From Deferribacter abyssi (lineage in GTDB: Bacteria > Chrysiogenota > Deferribacteres > Deferribacterales > Deferribacteraceae), in contig NZ_JAQNCS010000029.1 in assembly GCF_049472655.1 (NCBI RefSeq), positions 1 through 9,651 on the forward strand: DNA of 9,651 nt. Reading direction: 5' to 3'. The notes under the pieces were generated by a model that was not told the origin of the DNA, did no database searches, and saw only the letters and a list, made by a program, of their open reading frames with translations. A program made the translations under genes and the position numbers. This document shows, in pieces, positions 1 to 6,909 of this stretch (positions within the stretch are counted from its first letter, which is position 1; each line of letters starts with the position of its first letter).

Positions 1-990
1 AGTAAACTAAGCAATATCACACGATTTATAGATGCTGATGGAAATAATCTCTTTGAAAATAAACAGGAGCTAACCATTTGGGGTAACGGAAAATCAACTA
101 CTATATATTTAGAAGCCGATGACACTTTAGCAGATTTAGAACAAAAATTAACTAATGCAATAGTAAATAAATTAGGAATGGGTTCAAATGATCCAATAGT
201 AAATGAACATCTTGTAGATTATATAACAAACCCAGATCCAAATAGTAGATTTAGAACTGTTAAAGGTACTTTTGTAATACAAACAGCTATGGTTGGTGAA
301 CAAGGGGAAATTGCTTTTAGTGGGGATCAAAGGCTTATAAATGCCTTTTCACTAGCAGAAGTGCAAAAAGCTGAAAGTAGTAGTGTAAAAGTCTCAATAT
401 ATAACGCAACATCAGGCGAATTAATTGGTGCAGATGAAACCGGTAACGATAGAGTAGACGGAATAATCAACGGGATAGAATTAGTTATTGACTCACGTAC
501 AAGTGTAAAAGCATCATTAACTTCTTCTAACGAAATTGAGTTTACATCAAATCCAAACCTTCCAAATGAAACATATTATTTACATGTAATTGACAATTCT
601 ACTAATTTACAAATTGGAGCAAATAAAGGACAAGATTTATCTGTATCAATCCCTCAGCTTAATACAACAGGGTTAGGTGTTGATAAAATTTGGGTTGTTT
701 CTCAAGAACTTGCCAAGCGAGCAATTCCAGATATTGATAATGCTATTAATCAGGTAGTAACAATAAGAGCTACAATTGGTGCTCAGATTAACAGATTAGA
801 GCATACAATCTCAAACCTTGAAGTTGCTAGAGAAAATATGACAGCAAGTGAATCCAGAATTAGGGACCTTGACGTGGCAGAAGAGATGGCTACATTTACA
901 AGATATCAGATTTTATCTCAAGCAGGCACAGCTATGCTTGCACAAGCCAATCAAATACCTCAGTTAGCTCTTCAGCTTCTCCAAGGATAG
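1..990 (+). CDS. Flagellin, C-terminal part (5' end outside window)
   Basis: The frame is open from the first base, so 329 codons of a larger flagellin are visible and the N-terminal domain lies upstream. Flagellin is the secreted filament subunit. Fragment residues about 23-59 (ELTIWGNGKSTTIYLE...) look like a flagellin IN-type motif. Residues about 60-200 form a variable Ser/Thr/Asn-rich surface region (D2/D3), where O-glycosylation would be expected. At about 203-226 comes the conserved LQIGANKGQ...LGV entry to the C-terminal D1 helix. The end is canonical flagellin_C: NRLEHTISNLEVARENMTASESRIRD, then MLAQANQIPQLALQLLQG. No stem-loop separates it from the next small gene, so the two are probably cotranscribed. 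The short D0 tail is normal and nothing appears truncated at the 3' end. Function is certain. Which paralogue it is (flaA or flaB) cannot be told from this sequence. Confidence 0.96.
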   Translation, partial: SKLSNITRFIDADGNNLFENKQELTIWGNGKSTTIYLEADDTLADLEQKLTNAIVNKLGMGSNDPIVNEHLVDYITNPDPNSRFRTVKGTFVIQTAMVGEQGEIAFSGDQRLINAFSLAEVQKAESSSVKVSIYNATSGELIGADETGNDRVDGIINGIELVIDSRTSVKASLTSSNEIEFTSNPNLPNETYYLHVIDNSTNLQIGANKGQDLSVSIPQLNTTGLGVDKIWVVSQELAKRAIPDIDNAINQVVTIRATIGAQINRLEHTISNLEVARENMTASESRIRDLDVAEEMATFTRYQILSQAGTAMLAQANQIPQLALQLLQG

Positions 991-1000
991 GAGGTAAACT

Positions 1001-1171
1001 ATGGCAGCATATAATTTAAAAGAAGTTGATACAAAAAGAAAAATGCAACTAAACGAGCTTTATAAAATGTTAAAAGAAATGTTTGAAAATAATTTTTATG
1101 GAGCTCTTGAAATAAAATTCGAAGCTGGTAAAGTAACTATAGTGAAAAAAACTGAGAGCATAAAATTATAA
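1001..1171 (+). CDS. Small YezD/DUF2292-family protein
   Basis: This 56-residue protein starts at ATG 1001 with an excellent ribosome binding site, AGGAGGT (989-995, spacing 5), which overlaps the flagellin stop codon. The first half is charged and helical (LKEVDTKRKMQLNELYKMLKEMFEN). The second half has the pattern FYGALEIKFEAGKVTIVKKTESIKL, which I recognise as YezD/DUF2292-like (family pattern roughly YGSVTI..hDGKVVqIEkTEKIR). The function of that family is not established. There is no signal peptide and no membrane segment, so it is probably cytosolic. It is the last gene of the flagellin transcript and is followed directly by a terminator hairpin. Its tight coupling to flagellin suggests a role tied to flagellin expression or to the cell's response to it, but that is inference. 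The gene is confident; the family assignment rests on memory of the pattern. Confidence 0.82.
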   Translation: MAAYNLKEVDTKRKMQLNELYKMLKEMFENNFYGALEIKFEAGKVTIVKKTESIKL

Positions 1172-1204
1172 AGAAAGGGAGGAAATTTTTTCCCTCCCTT
1201 TCTT
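1171..1204 (+). terminator. Intrinsic terminator after flagellin-YezD gene pair
   Basis: The arms 1171-1182 (AAGAAAGGGAGG) and 1193-1204 (CCTCCCTTTCTT) are perfectly complementary over 12 bp, with a 10-nt loop. Read as a terminator, GGGAGG/CCTCCC is the core stem and TTTCTT is the U-rich tract, mirrored by AAGAAA upstream; this is the usual shape of a bidirectional terminator. The U-tract is short and is followed by A7, so some readthrough into pseB is possible. Confidence 0.75.
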
Positions 1205-1212
1205 AAAAAAAT

Positions 1213-1228
1213 TGGCATTTTTTTTGTT
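1213..1228 (+). promoter_or_regulatory. Sigma-54-like promoter element upstream of pseB (imperfect -12)
   Basis: The sequence TGGCATTTTTTTTGTT has TGG at the -24 position and TTG at the -12 position. The distance from the first G of GG (1214) to the -12-box G (1226) is 12 nt, as in sigma-54 promoters (TGGCAC-N5-TTGCW). The normally conserved C of the -12 GC is T. Nearly the same word occurs upstream of maf (6853-6868), which supports it being a real element. A start predicted from this spacing would fall near 1239. Confidence 0.4.
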
Positions 1229-1234
1229 TAATCA

Positions 1235-1250
1235 GCGACATGGAGGTCGC
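1235..1250 (+). promoter_or_regulatory. Hairpin presenting the pseB Shine-Dalgarno (possible CsrA-type site)
   Basis: GCGAC (1235-1239) pairs perfectly with GTCGC (1246-1250) around the hexaloop ATGGAG. The Shine-Dalgarno GGAGGT (1242-1247) of pseB sits in the loop and upper stem. A GGA inside a six-base loop closed by C-G on a GC-rich stem is the form CsrA/RsmA prefers. The RNA would contain it fully only if transcription starts upstream of 1235, for example by readthrough of the terminator. Confidence 0.4.
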
Positions 1251-1254
1251 AAAC

Positions 1255-2247
1255 ATGTTTGATGGGAAAAATGTACTTATCACTGGTGGTACTGGTTCTT
1301 TTGGTAAAACTTTTACAAAATATATTCTTTCAAAATTTAATCCAAATAAGATTATCATACTTAGTAGAGATGAATACAAACAGTATCAAATGGCAAGAGA
1401 ATTCAACAATGATAATAGACTAAGATTTTTTATCGGGGATGTAAGAGATAAAGAAAGATTATATAGAGCTTTTTGGAATGTAGATTATGTTGTACATGCT
1501 GCTGCATTAAAACAGGTACCTGCTGCCGAATACAATCCCTTTGAATTTATAAAAACGAATATAATTGGTGGTCAAAATGTAATAGAGGCGTGTATTGATA
1601 ACAAAGTAAAAAAAGTTGTAGCTTTATCCACTGACAAAGCTGCAAACCCCATAAATCTTTATGGTGCCACTAAACTCTGTTCAGATAAATTATTTGTGGC
1701 AGGCAACGCTTATGCAGGTGGGAGGACTACAAAATTTTCAGTCGTAAGATATGGTAATGTACTGGGAAGCAGAGGTTCTGTTTTACCACTGTTTTTAGAG
1801 CAAAAAAAAACAGGAAAAATAACCATTACAGACAAAAGAATGACAAGATTTTGGATTACACTTCCTCAAGCAGTCGAACTTGTTTTAAAAGCTCTCAACT
1901 TTATGACAGGAGGTGAAATTTTTGTACCTAAAATCCCTAGCATGAAAATTATTGATATGGCCAAAGCCATTTGTCCAAAATGTGAAATAGAAGAAATTGG
2001 AATAAGACCTGGAGAAAAACTACACGAGGTAATGATACCGGAAGATGATGCAAGACATACTAGAGAATATAAAGATCATTTCAGAATTATACCTGAATTT
2101 ATGAACTGGGAAGCTCCCAAAGAGTTTGGCAATGGTGGAAAACCATTACCCGAAGGATTTGTTTATTCCAGTGATAAAAATAACTGGTGGCTTACTGAAA
2201 AAGAATTACAGGCATATGTAAAACAATATGAGCAGGGATTGATATGA
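1255..2247 (+). CDS. pseB: UDP-N-acetylglucosamine 4,6-dehydratase (inverting), PseB
   Basis: PseB is the first enzyme of pseudaminic acid synthesis. It converts UDP-GlcNAc to UDP-2-acetamido-2,6-dideoxy-beta-L-arabino-hex-4-ulose in the cytosol. The protein is an extended SDR enzyme of 330 residues, a normal length. The NAD-binding motif TGGTGSFG lies at residues 10-17, with D62 (FIGDVRD) following the third strand and HAAALKQVP at 81-89. The catalytic segment STDKAANPINLYGATK gives D127, K128, Y136 and K140. I chose ATG 1255 because GGAGGT (1242-1247) lies 7 nt upstream and the protein then begins MFDGKNVLITGG, as is typical. An in-frame ATG at 1240 lacks a ribosome binding site. It opens the operon and its stop overlaps the pseC start by 4 nt. 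The set of neighbours (PseC, PseG, PseH, PseI) separates it from the related FlaA1/CapD dehydratases. Confidence 0.95.
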   Translation: MFDGKNVLITGGTGSFGKTFTKYILSKFNPNKIIILSRDEYKQYQMAREFNNDNRLRFFIGDVRDKERLYRAFWNVDYVVHAAALKQVPAAEYNPFEFIKTNIIGGQNVIEACIDNKVKKVVALSTDKAANPINLYGATKLCSDKLFVAGNAYAGGRTTKFSVVRYGNVLGSRGSVLPLFLEQKKTGKITITDKRMTRFWITLPQAVELVLKALNFMTGGEIFVPKIPSMKIIDMAKAICPKCEIEEIGIRPGEKLHEVMIPEDDARHTREYKDHFRIIPEFMNWEAPKEFGNGGKPLPEGFVYSSDKNNWWLTEKELQAYVKQYEQGLI

Positions 2248-3401
2248 TACCCTACGGCAAACAGTTTATAGATGATACTGATATAGAAGAAGTTATAAAA
2301 GTATTAAAATCCGATTTTATCACACAAGGTCCAAAGATAAAACAATTTGAAGAAAATTTAGCAGAATATTGTGGAACAAAATTTGCCCTAATATTTAATT
2401 CAGGAACTTCTGCATTACACGCAGCATATTTTGCTGCCGGTTTAAGCAAAGGTGATGAATTTATCACTTCCCCTAACACATTTGTTGCCACTGCAAATGC
2501 AGGGTTATATCTTGGGGCAAAGCCTGTTTTTGTCGATATAGAACATGATACAGGAAATATAGATGTAAATTTGATAGAAGAAAAAATTACAGAAAAAACC
2601 AAACTAATTGTGCCTGTTCATTATGCAGGACATCCCTGTGATATGAAAAAAATAAAAACCATTGCAGATAAATACGGATTAAAAATTGTTGAAGATGCCT
2701 GTCACGCACTGGGAGCACGATATAAAGTTCAAGGATCAATGTTTAAGGTTGGTTCATGTAAGTTTTCCAATATGACAGTTTTTAGTTTTCATCCGGTAAA
2801 ACACATTACAACTGGTGAAGGTGGCGCAGTTCTAACCAACAACGAAGAGTATTATGAAAAACTAAAAATGTTCCGCAATCATGGAATAACAAAGGATCCT
2901 GAAAAATTTATATCATTACCTACACCCCAGTGGTATTACGAAATGCACTTCTTAGGTCACAATTATAGGATGACAGATATTCAGGCAGCTTTGGGCATCA
3001 GTCAGCTGAAGAAACTCGATTACTTTATTGAGCAAAGAAGAAAAATTGCAGATAAATACAATGAAAAGTTTGAAAATAATCCTTATTTTGAGACACCTGA
3101 GGAAAAAGATTATGCTTTTTACTCATATCATCTGTATCCCATAAAACTTAAATCTCCATTTCATAAAAAGAAAAAAGAGCTATTTAAAAAGTTAAGAAAA
3201 AATGGTATTGGTGTGCAGGTTCATTACATTCCTGTTTACTGGCAACTTTTTTATCAAAATCTCGGTTTTAAAAAAGGGATATGCCCTAATGCAGAAAAGT
3301 TTTATGAAAAGGTTATTTCATTACCTATTTTTCCTTCACTAACTGATAATGAACTTTCCTATGTAATAGAAAAAATTTTAGAGGTTTTTCAAAAGCTATG
3401 A
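2244..3401 (+). CDS. pseC: UDP-4-amino-4,6-dideoxy-N-acetyl-beta-L-altrosamine transaminase, PseC
   Basis: PseC is the PLP-dependent aminotransferase that puts an amino group on C4 of the PseB product, using glutamate. It has 385 residues of the DegT/DnrJ/EryC1/StrS fold. Visible motifs: FNSGTSALH (51-59, PLP phosphate contact), SPNTFVATANA (76-86), VEDACHALG (149-157, with D151 contacting the pyridine nitrogen), and SFHPVKHITTGEGG (181-194), with K186 the Schiff-base lysine. NYRMTDIQAALG and VQVHYIPVYWQ further on are also typical. Its ATG overlaps the pseB TGA, with AGGGA 5 nt upstream (2234-2238). One oddity: between ALGARYK and VGSCKF there are extra residues (VQGSMFK, 162-168) encoded by a degenerate 7-nt tandem repeat (listed separately). 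This does not break the frame or touch a catalytic residue, so the enzyme should be active. Confidence 0.95.
   Translation: MIPYGKQFIDDTDIEEVIKVLKSDFITQGPKIKQFEENLAEYCGTKFALIFNSGTSALHAAYFAAGLSKGDEFITSPNTFVATANAGLYLGAKPVFVDIEHDTGNIDVNLIEEKITEKTKLIVPVHYAGHPCDMKKIKTIADKYGLKIVEDACHALGARYKVQGSMFKVGSCKFSNMTVFSFHPVKHITTGEGGAVLTNNEEYYEKLKMFRNHGITKDPEKFISLPTPQWYYEMHFLGHNYRMTDIQAALGISQLKKLDYFIEQRRKIADKYNEKFENNPYFETPEEKDYAFYSYHLYPIKLKSPFHKKKKELFKKLRKNGIGVQVHYIPVYWQLFYQNLGFKKGICPNAEKFYEKVISLPIFPSLTDNELSYVIEKILEVFQKL
2726..2746 (+). repeat. Degenerate heptamer tandem repeat inside pseC
   Basis: Three tandem 7-mers, AGTTCAA / GGATCAA / TGTTTAA, fit the consensus NGTTCAA, and a partial fourth (GGTTGGT) follows. 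The 21 nt equal seven codons and keep the frame, encoding VQGSMFK. The same heptamer word occurs inverted at 9021-9041. Similar peptides (FKVQGSR-like) are what a perfect GTTCAAG repeat would encode. The unit boundaries are clear, but that it was inserted is inference. Confidence 0.55.
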
Positions 3402-4237
3402 AAATAGGGGCTATTATTCAGGCAAGGACATCCTCAACGAGGCTGCCGGCAAAAGTGCTAAAACATTTACCGTATGATAGCAACATTACCATTTTACAGC
3501 AGGTTATCAGACGAACTAAAAAATCAAAATTGATAGATGAAATCATCATTGCAACTACAACAGAAAAAGAAGATTACAAAATCATTAAAATCGCAGAAAA
3601 AGAAAATGTCAGGTGGTTTAAAGGAAGCAAAAATGACGTATTGGAAAGATATTTTTTAGCAGCAAAAGAAAATAAGCTTGATATTATTGTAAGAATTACA
3701 AGTGATTGTCCTTGCATAGATTGGCAGGTAATTGATGAGGTCATTAAAACGCATATAAACTTAAATGCGGATTACACTTCTAACACACTTACAAGAACTT
3801 TTCCACACGGCCTCGATGTGGAAGTAATCTCATTTACCGCTTTAGAAATCGCTTATAAAAATGCCACAGATGATTTCGAAAGAGAGCATGTATGCCCATA
3901 TATCCACACAACCCATAAAGAAAAGTTTAAACTTGCAAATGTAAAAGCACCAAAAGAGCTGCATCACCCTGAAATCAGAATAACACTTGATACAGAAGAA
4001 GATTACGCCCTACTTTGCGCTATATTTGATTATTTATATCCCAAAAACATTTTTTTTGACGGCAAAGACATAGTGAAACTTTTCGGCGAAAAACCGTGGC
4101 TGAAGTTTATAAACAAAAAGATTATCCAAAAGAAAATTTTTACAAATATCAACGAGGAATTGAAAGAAGCAGTTAAAATCCTTGATTTGCAAGATTTAAA
4201 CAACGTCAAGAAGATATTGGAAAAATTTATAAAATGA
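3398..4237 (+). CDS. pseF: Pseudaminic acid cytidylyltransferase, SpsF-like (COG1861 type)
   Basis: This protein probably activates pseudaminic acid with CTP to CMP-Pse, the last soluble step. Its N-terminus MKIGAIIQARTSSTRLPAKVL is the nucleotidyltransferase signature of the SpsF/COG1861 group: a Rossmann-like fold with a pyrophosphate loop around R10-K19. DEIIIATTTEKED, RITSDCPCID (residues about 98-107, probable metal-binding aspartates) and FPHGLDVEV follow the same family. At 279 residues it is longer than the roughly 230-residue NeuA-like PseF of Campylobacter and Helicobacter. A helical, lysine-rich tail (about 240-279) follows the core. The start overlaps the pseC stop by 4 nt; the only purine-rich site (GAGGT, 3381-3385) is 12 nt away, so translational coupling is likely. 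The role is assigned from family and context: every other Pse step is present and this is the only cytidylyltransferase candidate. SpsF-like proteins are sometimes labelled glycosyltransferases, so the substrate is less certain than the fold. Confidence 0.82.
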   Translation: MKIGAIIQARTSSTRLPAKVLKHLPYDSNITILQQVIRRTKKSKLIDEIIIATTTEKEDYKIIKIAEKENVRWFKGSKNDVLERYFLAAKENKLDIIVRITSDCPCIDWQVIDEVIKTHINLNADYTSNTLTRTFPHGLDVEVISFTALEIAYKNATDDFEREHVCPYIHTTHKEKFKLANVKAPKELHHPEIRITLDTEEDYALLCAIFDYLYPKNIFFDGKDIVKLFGEKPWLKFINKKIIQKKIFTNINEELKEAVKILDLQDLNNVKKILEKFIK

Positions 4238-5253
4238 AAGTCATCATTTTAACCGAAGGCGGTAAAAACACAGGTTTTGGACACATTACAAGATGTCTAT
4301 CTTTATACCAAGCTTTTGAAGAAAAAGGTGTACAACCTAAGTTTATAATAAATGGGGATAACAGTATAATAGATTTAGTGAAGGATGCAGATTATAAGCT
4401 CATCAATTGGTTAGAAAACCAAGACCAAATTTTAGACGAAATACAAAATGCAGATATTGTAATTATTGATAGTTATTTAGCAGATAAAAGTTTTTATGAA
4501 GAAGTAAGTAAGATTGTAAAAACACCTGTTTACATAGATGATAATAAACGAATAGACTATCCAAAAGGTTTTGTTGTTAACGGAAACATTCACGCTGAAG
4601 AATTGGATTATCCGAAAAAAGAAGGAATTACATATCTGCTTGGGACAAAATATACTCCCTTAAGAAAAGCTTTTTGGGATATCCCAGAAAAGAAACTTAA
4701 AAACAATGTAGAAACAGTATTAATAACTTTTGGTGGAAATGACATTAGGAATTTAACACCCAAAGTTTTAAAAATGCTAAAAGAAAATTATCCTTCTTTA
4801 CAAAAATTAGTTGTTATTGGTCAAGGGTTTAAAAATATAGATGAGATAAAAAAAGAATCCGACGAAAAAGACGAGTTATTTTACAATCCTGATGCAAAAA
4901 TGATGCTTGGATTGATGCTTAAAGCTGACATTGCAATATCAGCAGGGGGGCAAACTTTATATGAACTTGCAAGAGTTTGTGTTCCAACAATAGCAGTTAT
5001 TGTTGGTGAAAATCAAATAAAAAACGTCGCAGGTTTTAAAAAAGCTGGTTTTATTAATCATACATTTGATTGGCAAGACAATGATTTAATTGATAAAATA
5101 CATTTATCAATTAATAAAATATTAAACACCTCTAAATTAAATGGGTGTAATACCTTAACATGTCATTATATTGATGGAAAAGGATCATTGAGAATTGTAA
5201 ATTTTATAAATAAGTTATTATATAAGGTGGCTAATGAAAAACACAATACATGA
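4234..5253 (+). CDS. pseG: UDP-2,4-diacetamido-2,4,6-trideoxy-beta-L-altropyranose hydrolase, PseG
   Basis: PseG cleaves UDP from the diacetamido sugar, releasing the free sugar that PseI uses. The 339-residue protein has a GT-B fold like MurG. The N-terminal loop GGKNTGFGHITRCLSL holds H17, at the same position as the catalytic histidine of characterised PseG. VVIIDSYLADKSFYE (about 75-90) and YIDDNKRIDYP follow in the first domain. The second domain has LITFGGNDIRN (about 164-174) and the nucleotide-binding segment AISAGGQTLYELARVCVPTI (about 231-250), GENQ included shortly after. The length is in the range of the longer PseG proteins; the Campylobacter enzyme is shorter. Its start overlaps the pseF stop by 4 nt and no clear ribosome binding site is visible, so translational coupling is likely. 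Its 3' end overlaps pseH by 20 nt. The second half becomes noticeably more AT-rich than pseB and pseC. Confidence 0.93.
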   Translation: MKVIILTEGGKNTGFGHITRCLSLYQAFEEKGVQPKFIINGDNSIIDLVKDADYKLINWLENQDQILDEIQNADIVIIDSYLADKSFYEEVSKIVKTPVYIDDNKRIDYPKGFVVNGNIHAEELDYPKKEGITYLLGTKYTPLRKAFWDIPEKKLKNNVETVLITFGGNDIRNLTPKVLKMLKENYPSLQKLVVIGQGFKNIDEIKKESDEKDELFYNPDAKMMLGLMLKADIAISAGGQTLYELARVCVPTIAVIVGENQIKNVAGFKKAGFINHTFDWQDNDLIDKIHLSINKILNTSKLNGCNTLTCHYIDGKGSLRIVNFINKLLYKVANEKHNT

Positions 5254-5773
5254 CAATATTATTATTGATGGCTATAAGCTGATTAATTTTATAAATTTAT
5301 CAGATTTTGAAAAAGAATTAGTGAGAAAATGGCGTAACCATAAAGATATAAGAAATTGGATGTATAACGAACATGAAATTTCAATTCAAGAACATAATAA
5401 TTTTATAACTTCTTTAAAAGAAACAAAAAATAAATTATACTGGCTTGTAAAAAAAAATGATGATGATTATCTTGGAGTATTAAATCTTGTAAATATTAAA
5501 TGGAACCATAGAAATGCTTATTTAGGAATTTATGCAAATCCTGAACAAAAACGACCTGGCTCTGGAGAAACTTTATTGTCAATTCTTTTAAAAGTAACAT
5601 TTAGTATTTTAAAATTTCATACATTAAAATTAGAAGTCTTGGAAGATAATGCACCTGCAATAAGGCTTTATCAAAAATTTGGTTTTGAAGAAGAAGGTAG
5701 ATTGAAAGAATTTGTTTTCAAAGATAATAAATGGAAAGATGTAATAATAATGGGAAAAATTAATAATGTATAA
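5234..5773 (+). CDS. pseH: UDP-4-amino-4,6-dideoxy-N-acetyl-beta-L-altrosamine N-acetyltransferase, PseH
   Basis: PseH acetylates the C4 amino group of the PseC product with acetyl-CoA. The protein has 179 residues and a single GNAT domain. VRKWRNHKDIRNWM (about 29-42) and ISIQEHNNFITSL are typical of PseH and RimJ-like acetyltransferases. LGVLNLVNIKW and AYLGIYANPEQKRPGSG give strands 4-5 and the acetyl-CoA pyrophosphate loop; the loop reads KRPGSG, close to the usual R/QxxGxG/A. LKLEVLEDNAPAIRLYQKFGFEEEG is the standard GNAT motif B. The start lies 20 nt inside pseG, in another frame, with AAGGTGG at 5224-5230. That spacing is short (3 nt), but no better in-frame start exists near it. Codons are very AT-rich here. 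The specific substrate is inferred from the operon. Confidence 0.9.
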   Translation: MKNTIHDNIIIDGYKLINFINLSDFEKELVRKWRNHKDIRNWMYNEHEISIQEHNNFITSLKETKNKLYWLVKKNDDDYLGVLNLVNIKWNHRNAYLGIYANPEQKRPGSGETLLSILLKVTFSILKFHTLKLEVLEDNAPAIRLYQKFGFEEEGRLKEFVFKDNKWKDVIIMGKINNV

Positions 5774-5784
5774 AAGGATAACAA

Positions 5785-6822
5785 ATGAAAATTGATAGTT
5801 TCATTTTAAAAGAAAAAACATTAATAGTAGCCGAACTATCAGCAAACCATAAACATGACATAGAGCTTGCAAAAGATACTATCTATGCAATGAAAGAAGC
5901 TGGAGCTGATGCAGTAAAACTTCAAACTTATACGCCAGATACGATTACCATTGATTGTAATAATGAGTACTTTCAAATAAAACAGGGGACTCTCTGGGAT
6001 GGAAAAACTTTCTATGAGCTTTACAAGGAATCTTATACTCCGTGGGAATGGCATTATGAGCTAAAAGAGCTTTCTGAAAAATTGGGACTTATCTTTTTTT
6101 CTACTCCTTTTGACAAAACAGCTGTAGATTTTTTAGAAAAATTAAATGTGCCAGCGTATAAAATAGCTTCTTTTGAGATAACAGATATACCACTTATAGA
6201 ATATGCAGCTTCAAAAGGAAAACCGATGATAATATCAACCGGTATAGCAACTCTTTGTGACATTCAGGAAGCAGTTGAAGCTTGTAAAAGAGTTGGAAAT
6301 AATCAGATAATACTTCTAAAATGCACTTCTGCGTATCCTGCACCTTTGGAAGATGTAAACCTAAAAACAATTCCAAATATAGCAAAAACCTTTAATTGCA
6401 TAGTAGGACTGTCAGATCATACTCTTGGAATTTCTATCCCAGTTGCAGCTGTAGCTCTTGGAGCAAAAGTTATAGAAAAACATTTTATTTTATCCAGAGA
6501 CATTGACTCTCCTGACAAAGTATTTTCTCTAACTCCTGATGAATTTAAAAGTATGGTTAATACTATTAGGGATGTTGAAAAAGCACTTGGAAAAATTTCT
6601 TATGAACTGACAGATAAAATAAAAAAAAGCAGAGAATTTTGCAGATCATTATTTGTTGTTAAAGATATCAAAAAAGGTGAAAAATTTTCCGAAGAACATA
6701 TTCGTTCAATTAGACCTGGTTATGGTCTGCATCCAAAATATTTAAAAAATGTTTTAGGAAAAAAAGCTGCAAAAGATATAAAAAGAGGAAAACCGTTGAG
6801 ATTTGAAGATTTGGTTGATTAA
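5785..6822 (+). CDS. pseI: Pseudaminic acid synthase, PseI
   Basis: PseI condenses 2,4-diacetamido-2,4,6-trideoxy-L-altrose with phosphoenolpyruvate to make the nine-carbon pseudaminic acid. It has 345 residues with two domains. The NeuB-type TIM barrel (about 10-255) contains VAELSANHKHDIELA, AGADAVKLQTYTPDT, FFSTPFDKTAVDFLE, YKIASFEI, ISTGIAT, LLKCTSAYPAPLEDVNL and GLSDHTLGISIPVAA followed by GAKVIEKHF, which carries a metal-ligand histidine. A C-terminal SAF/antifreeze-like domain (about 285-345) has SLFVVKDIKKGEKFSEEHIRSIRPG and GKKAAKDIKRGKPL. The length is normal for the family. AAGGAT (5774-5779) precedes the ATG by 5 nt, and pseH ends 11 nt upstream, so it is the last gene of the tight pse operon. 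NeuB and LegI are close relatives; AELSANH and the PseB/C/G/H neighbours point to Pse rather than sialic or legionaminic acid. Confidence 0.94.
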   Translation: MKIDSFILKEKTLIVAELSANHKHDIELAKDTIYAMKEAGADAVKLQTYTPDTITIDCNNEYFQIKQGTLWDGKTFYELYKESYTPWEWHYELKELSEKLGLIFFSTPFDKTAVDFLEKLNVPAYKIASFEITDIPLIEYAASKGKPMIISTGIATLCDIQEAVEACKRVGNNQIILLKCTSAYPAPLEDVNLKTIPNIAKTFNCIVGLSDHTLGISIPVAAVALGAKVIEKHFILSRDIDSPDKVFSLTPDEFKSMVNTIRDVEKALGKISYELTDKIKKSREFCRSLFVVKDIKKGEKFSEEHIRSIRPGYGLHPKYLKNVLGKKAAKDIKRGKPLRFEDLVD

Positions 6823-6852
6823 ATTTTAATAAAAAACTTTTCCTTTATATCC

Positions 6853-6868
6853 TGGCATTGTTTTTGAT
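6853..6868 (+). promoter_or_regulatory. Sigma-54-like promoter element upstream of maf (imperfect -12)
   Basis: In the 87-nt gap between pseI and maf, TGGCATTGTTTTTGAT has TGGCA at -24 and TTG at -12 with exact sigma-54 spacing (6854 to 6866, 12 nt), but A replaces the -12 C. It matches the pseB element at all but two or three positions. A start would fall near 6879, giving a leader of about 31 nt to the maf ATG. Confidence 0.42.
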
Positions 6869-6909
6869 AATATAAAACTAAGTAATAACTGACTTAGGAG
6901 AACTTTAAT

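Noticed and set aside
1240..1254. Upstream in-frame ATG as the pseB start (five extra residues)
   Set aside because: It has no ribosome binding site, would sit inside the Shine-Dalgarno hairpin loop, and adds residues not typical of PseB. ATG 1255 has GGAGGT at good spacing.
2252..2602. Minus-strand open frame of 116 codons
   Set aside because: It lies wholly inside pseC, has no recognisable protein character and is explained by the codon composition of the opposite strand.
5839..6385. Three overlapping minus-strand open frames within pseI
   Set aside because: They are shadows of a well-conserved gene, with no ribosome binding sites or family features.
1255..6822. Legionaminic or sialic acid pathway instead of pseudaminic acid
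   Set aside because: The PseB-type inverting dehydratase, a PseG hydrolase with H17, and a PseH/PseI pair fit Pse; no NeuC-like epimerase or GDP-sugar enzymes of the Leg route are present.
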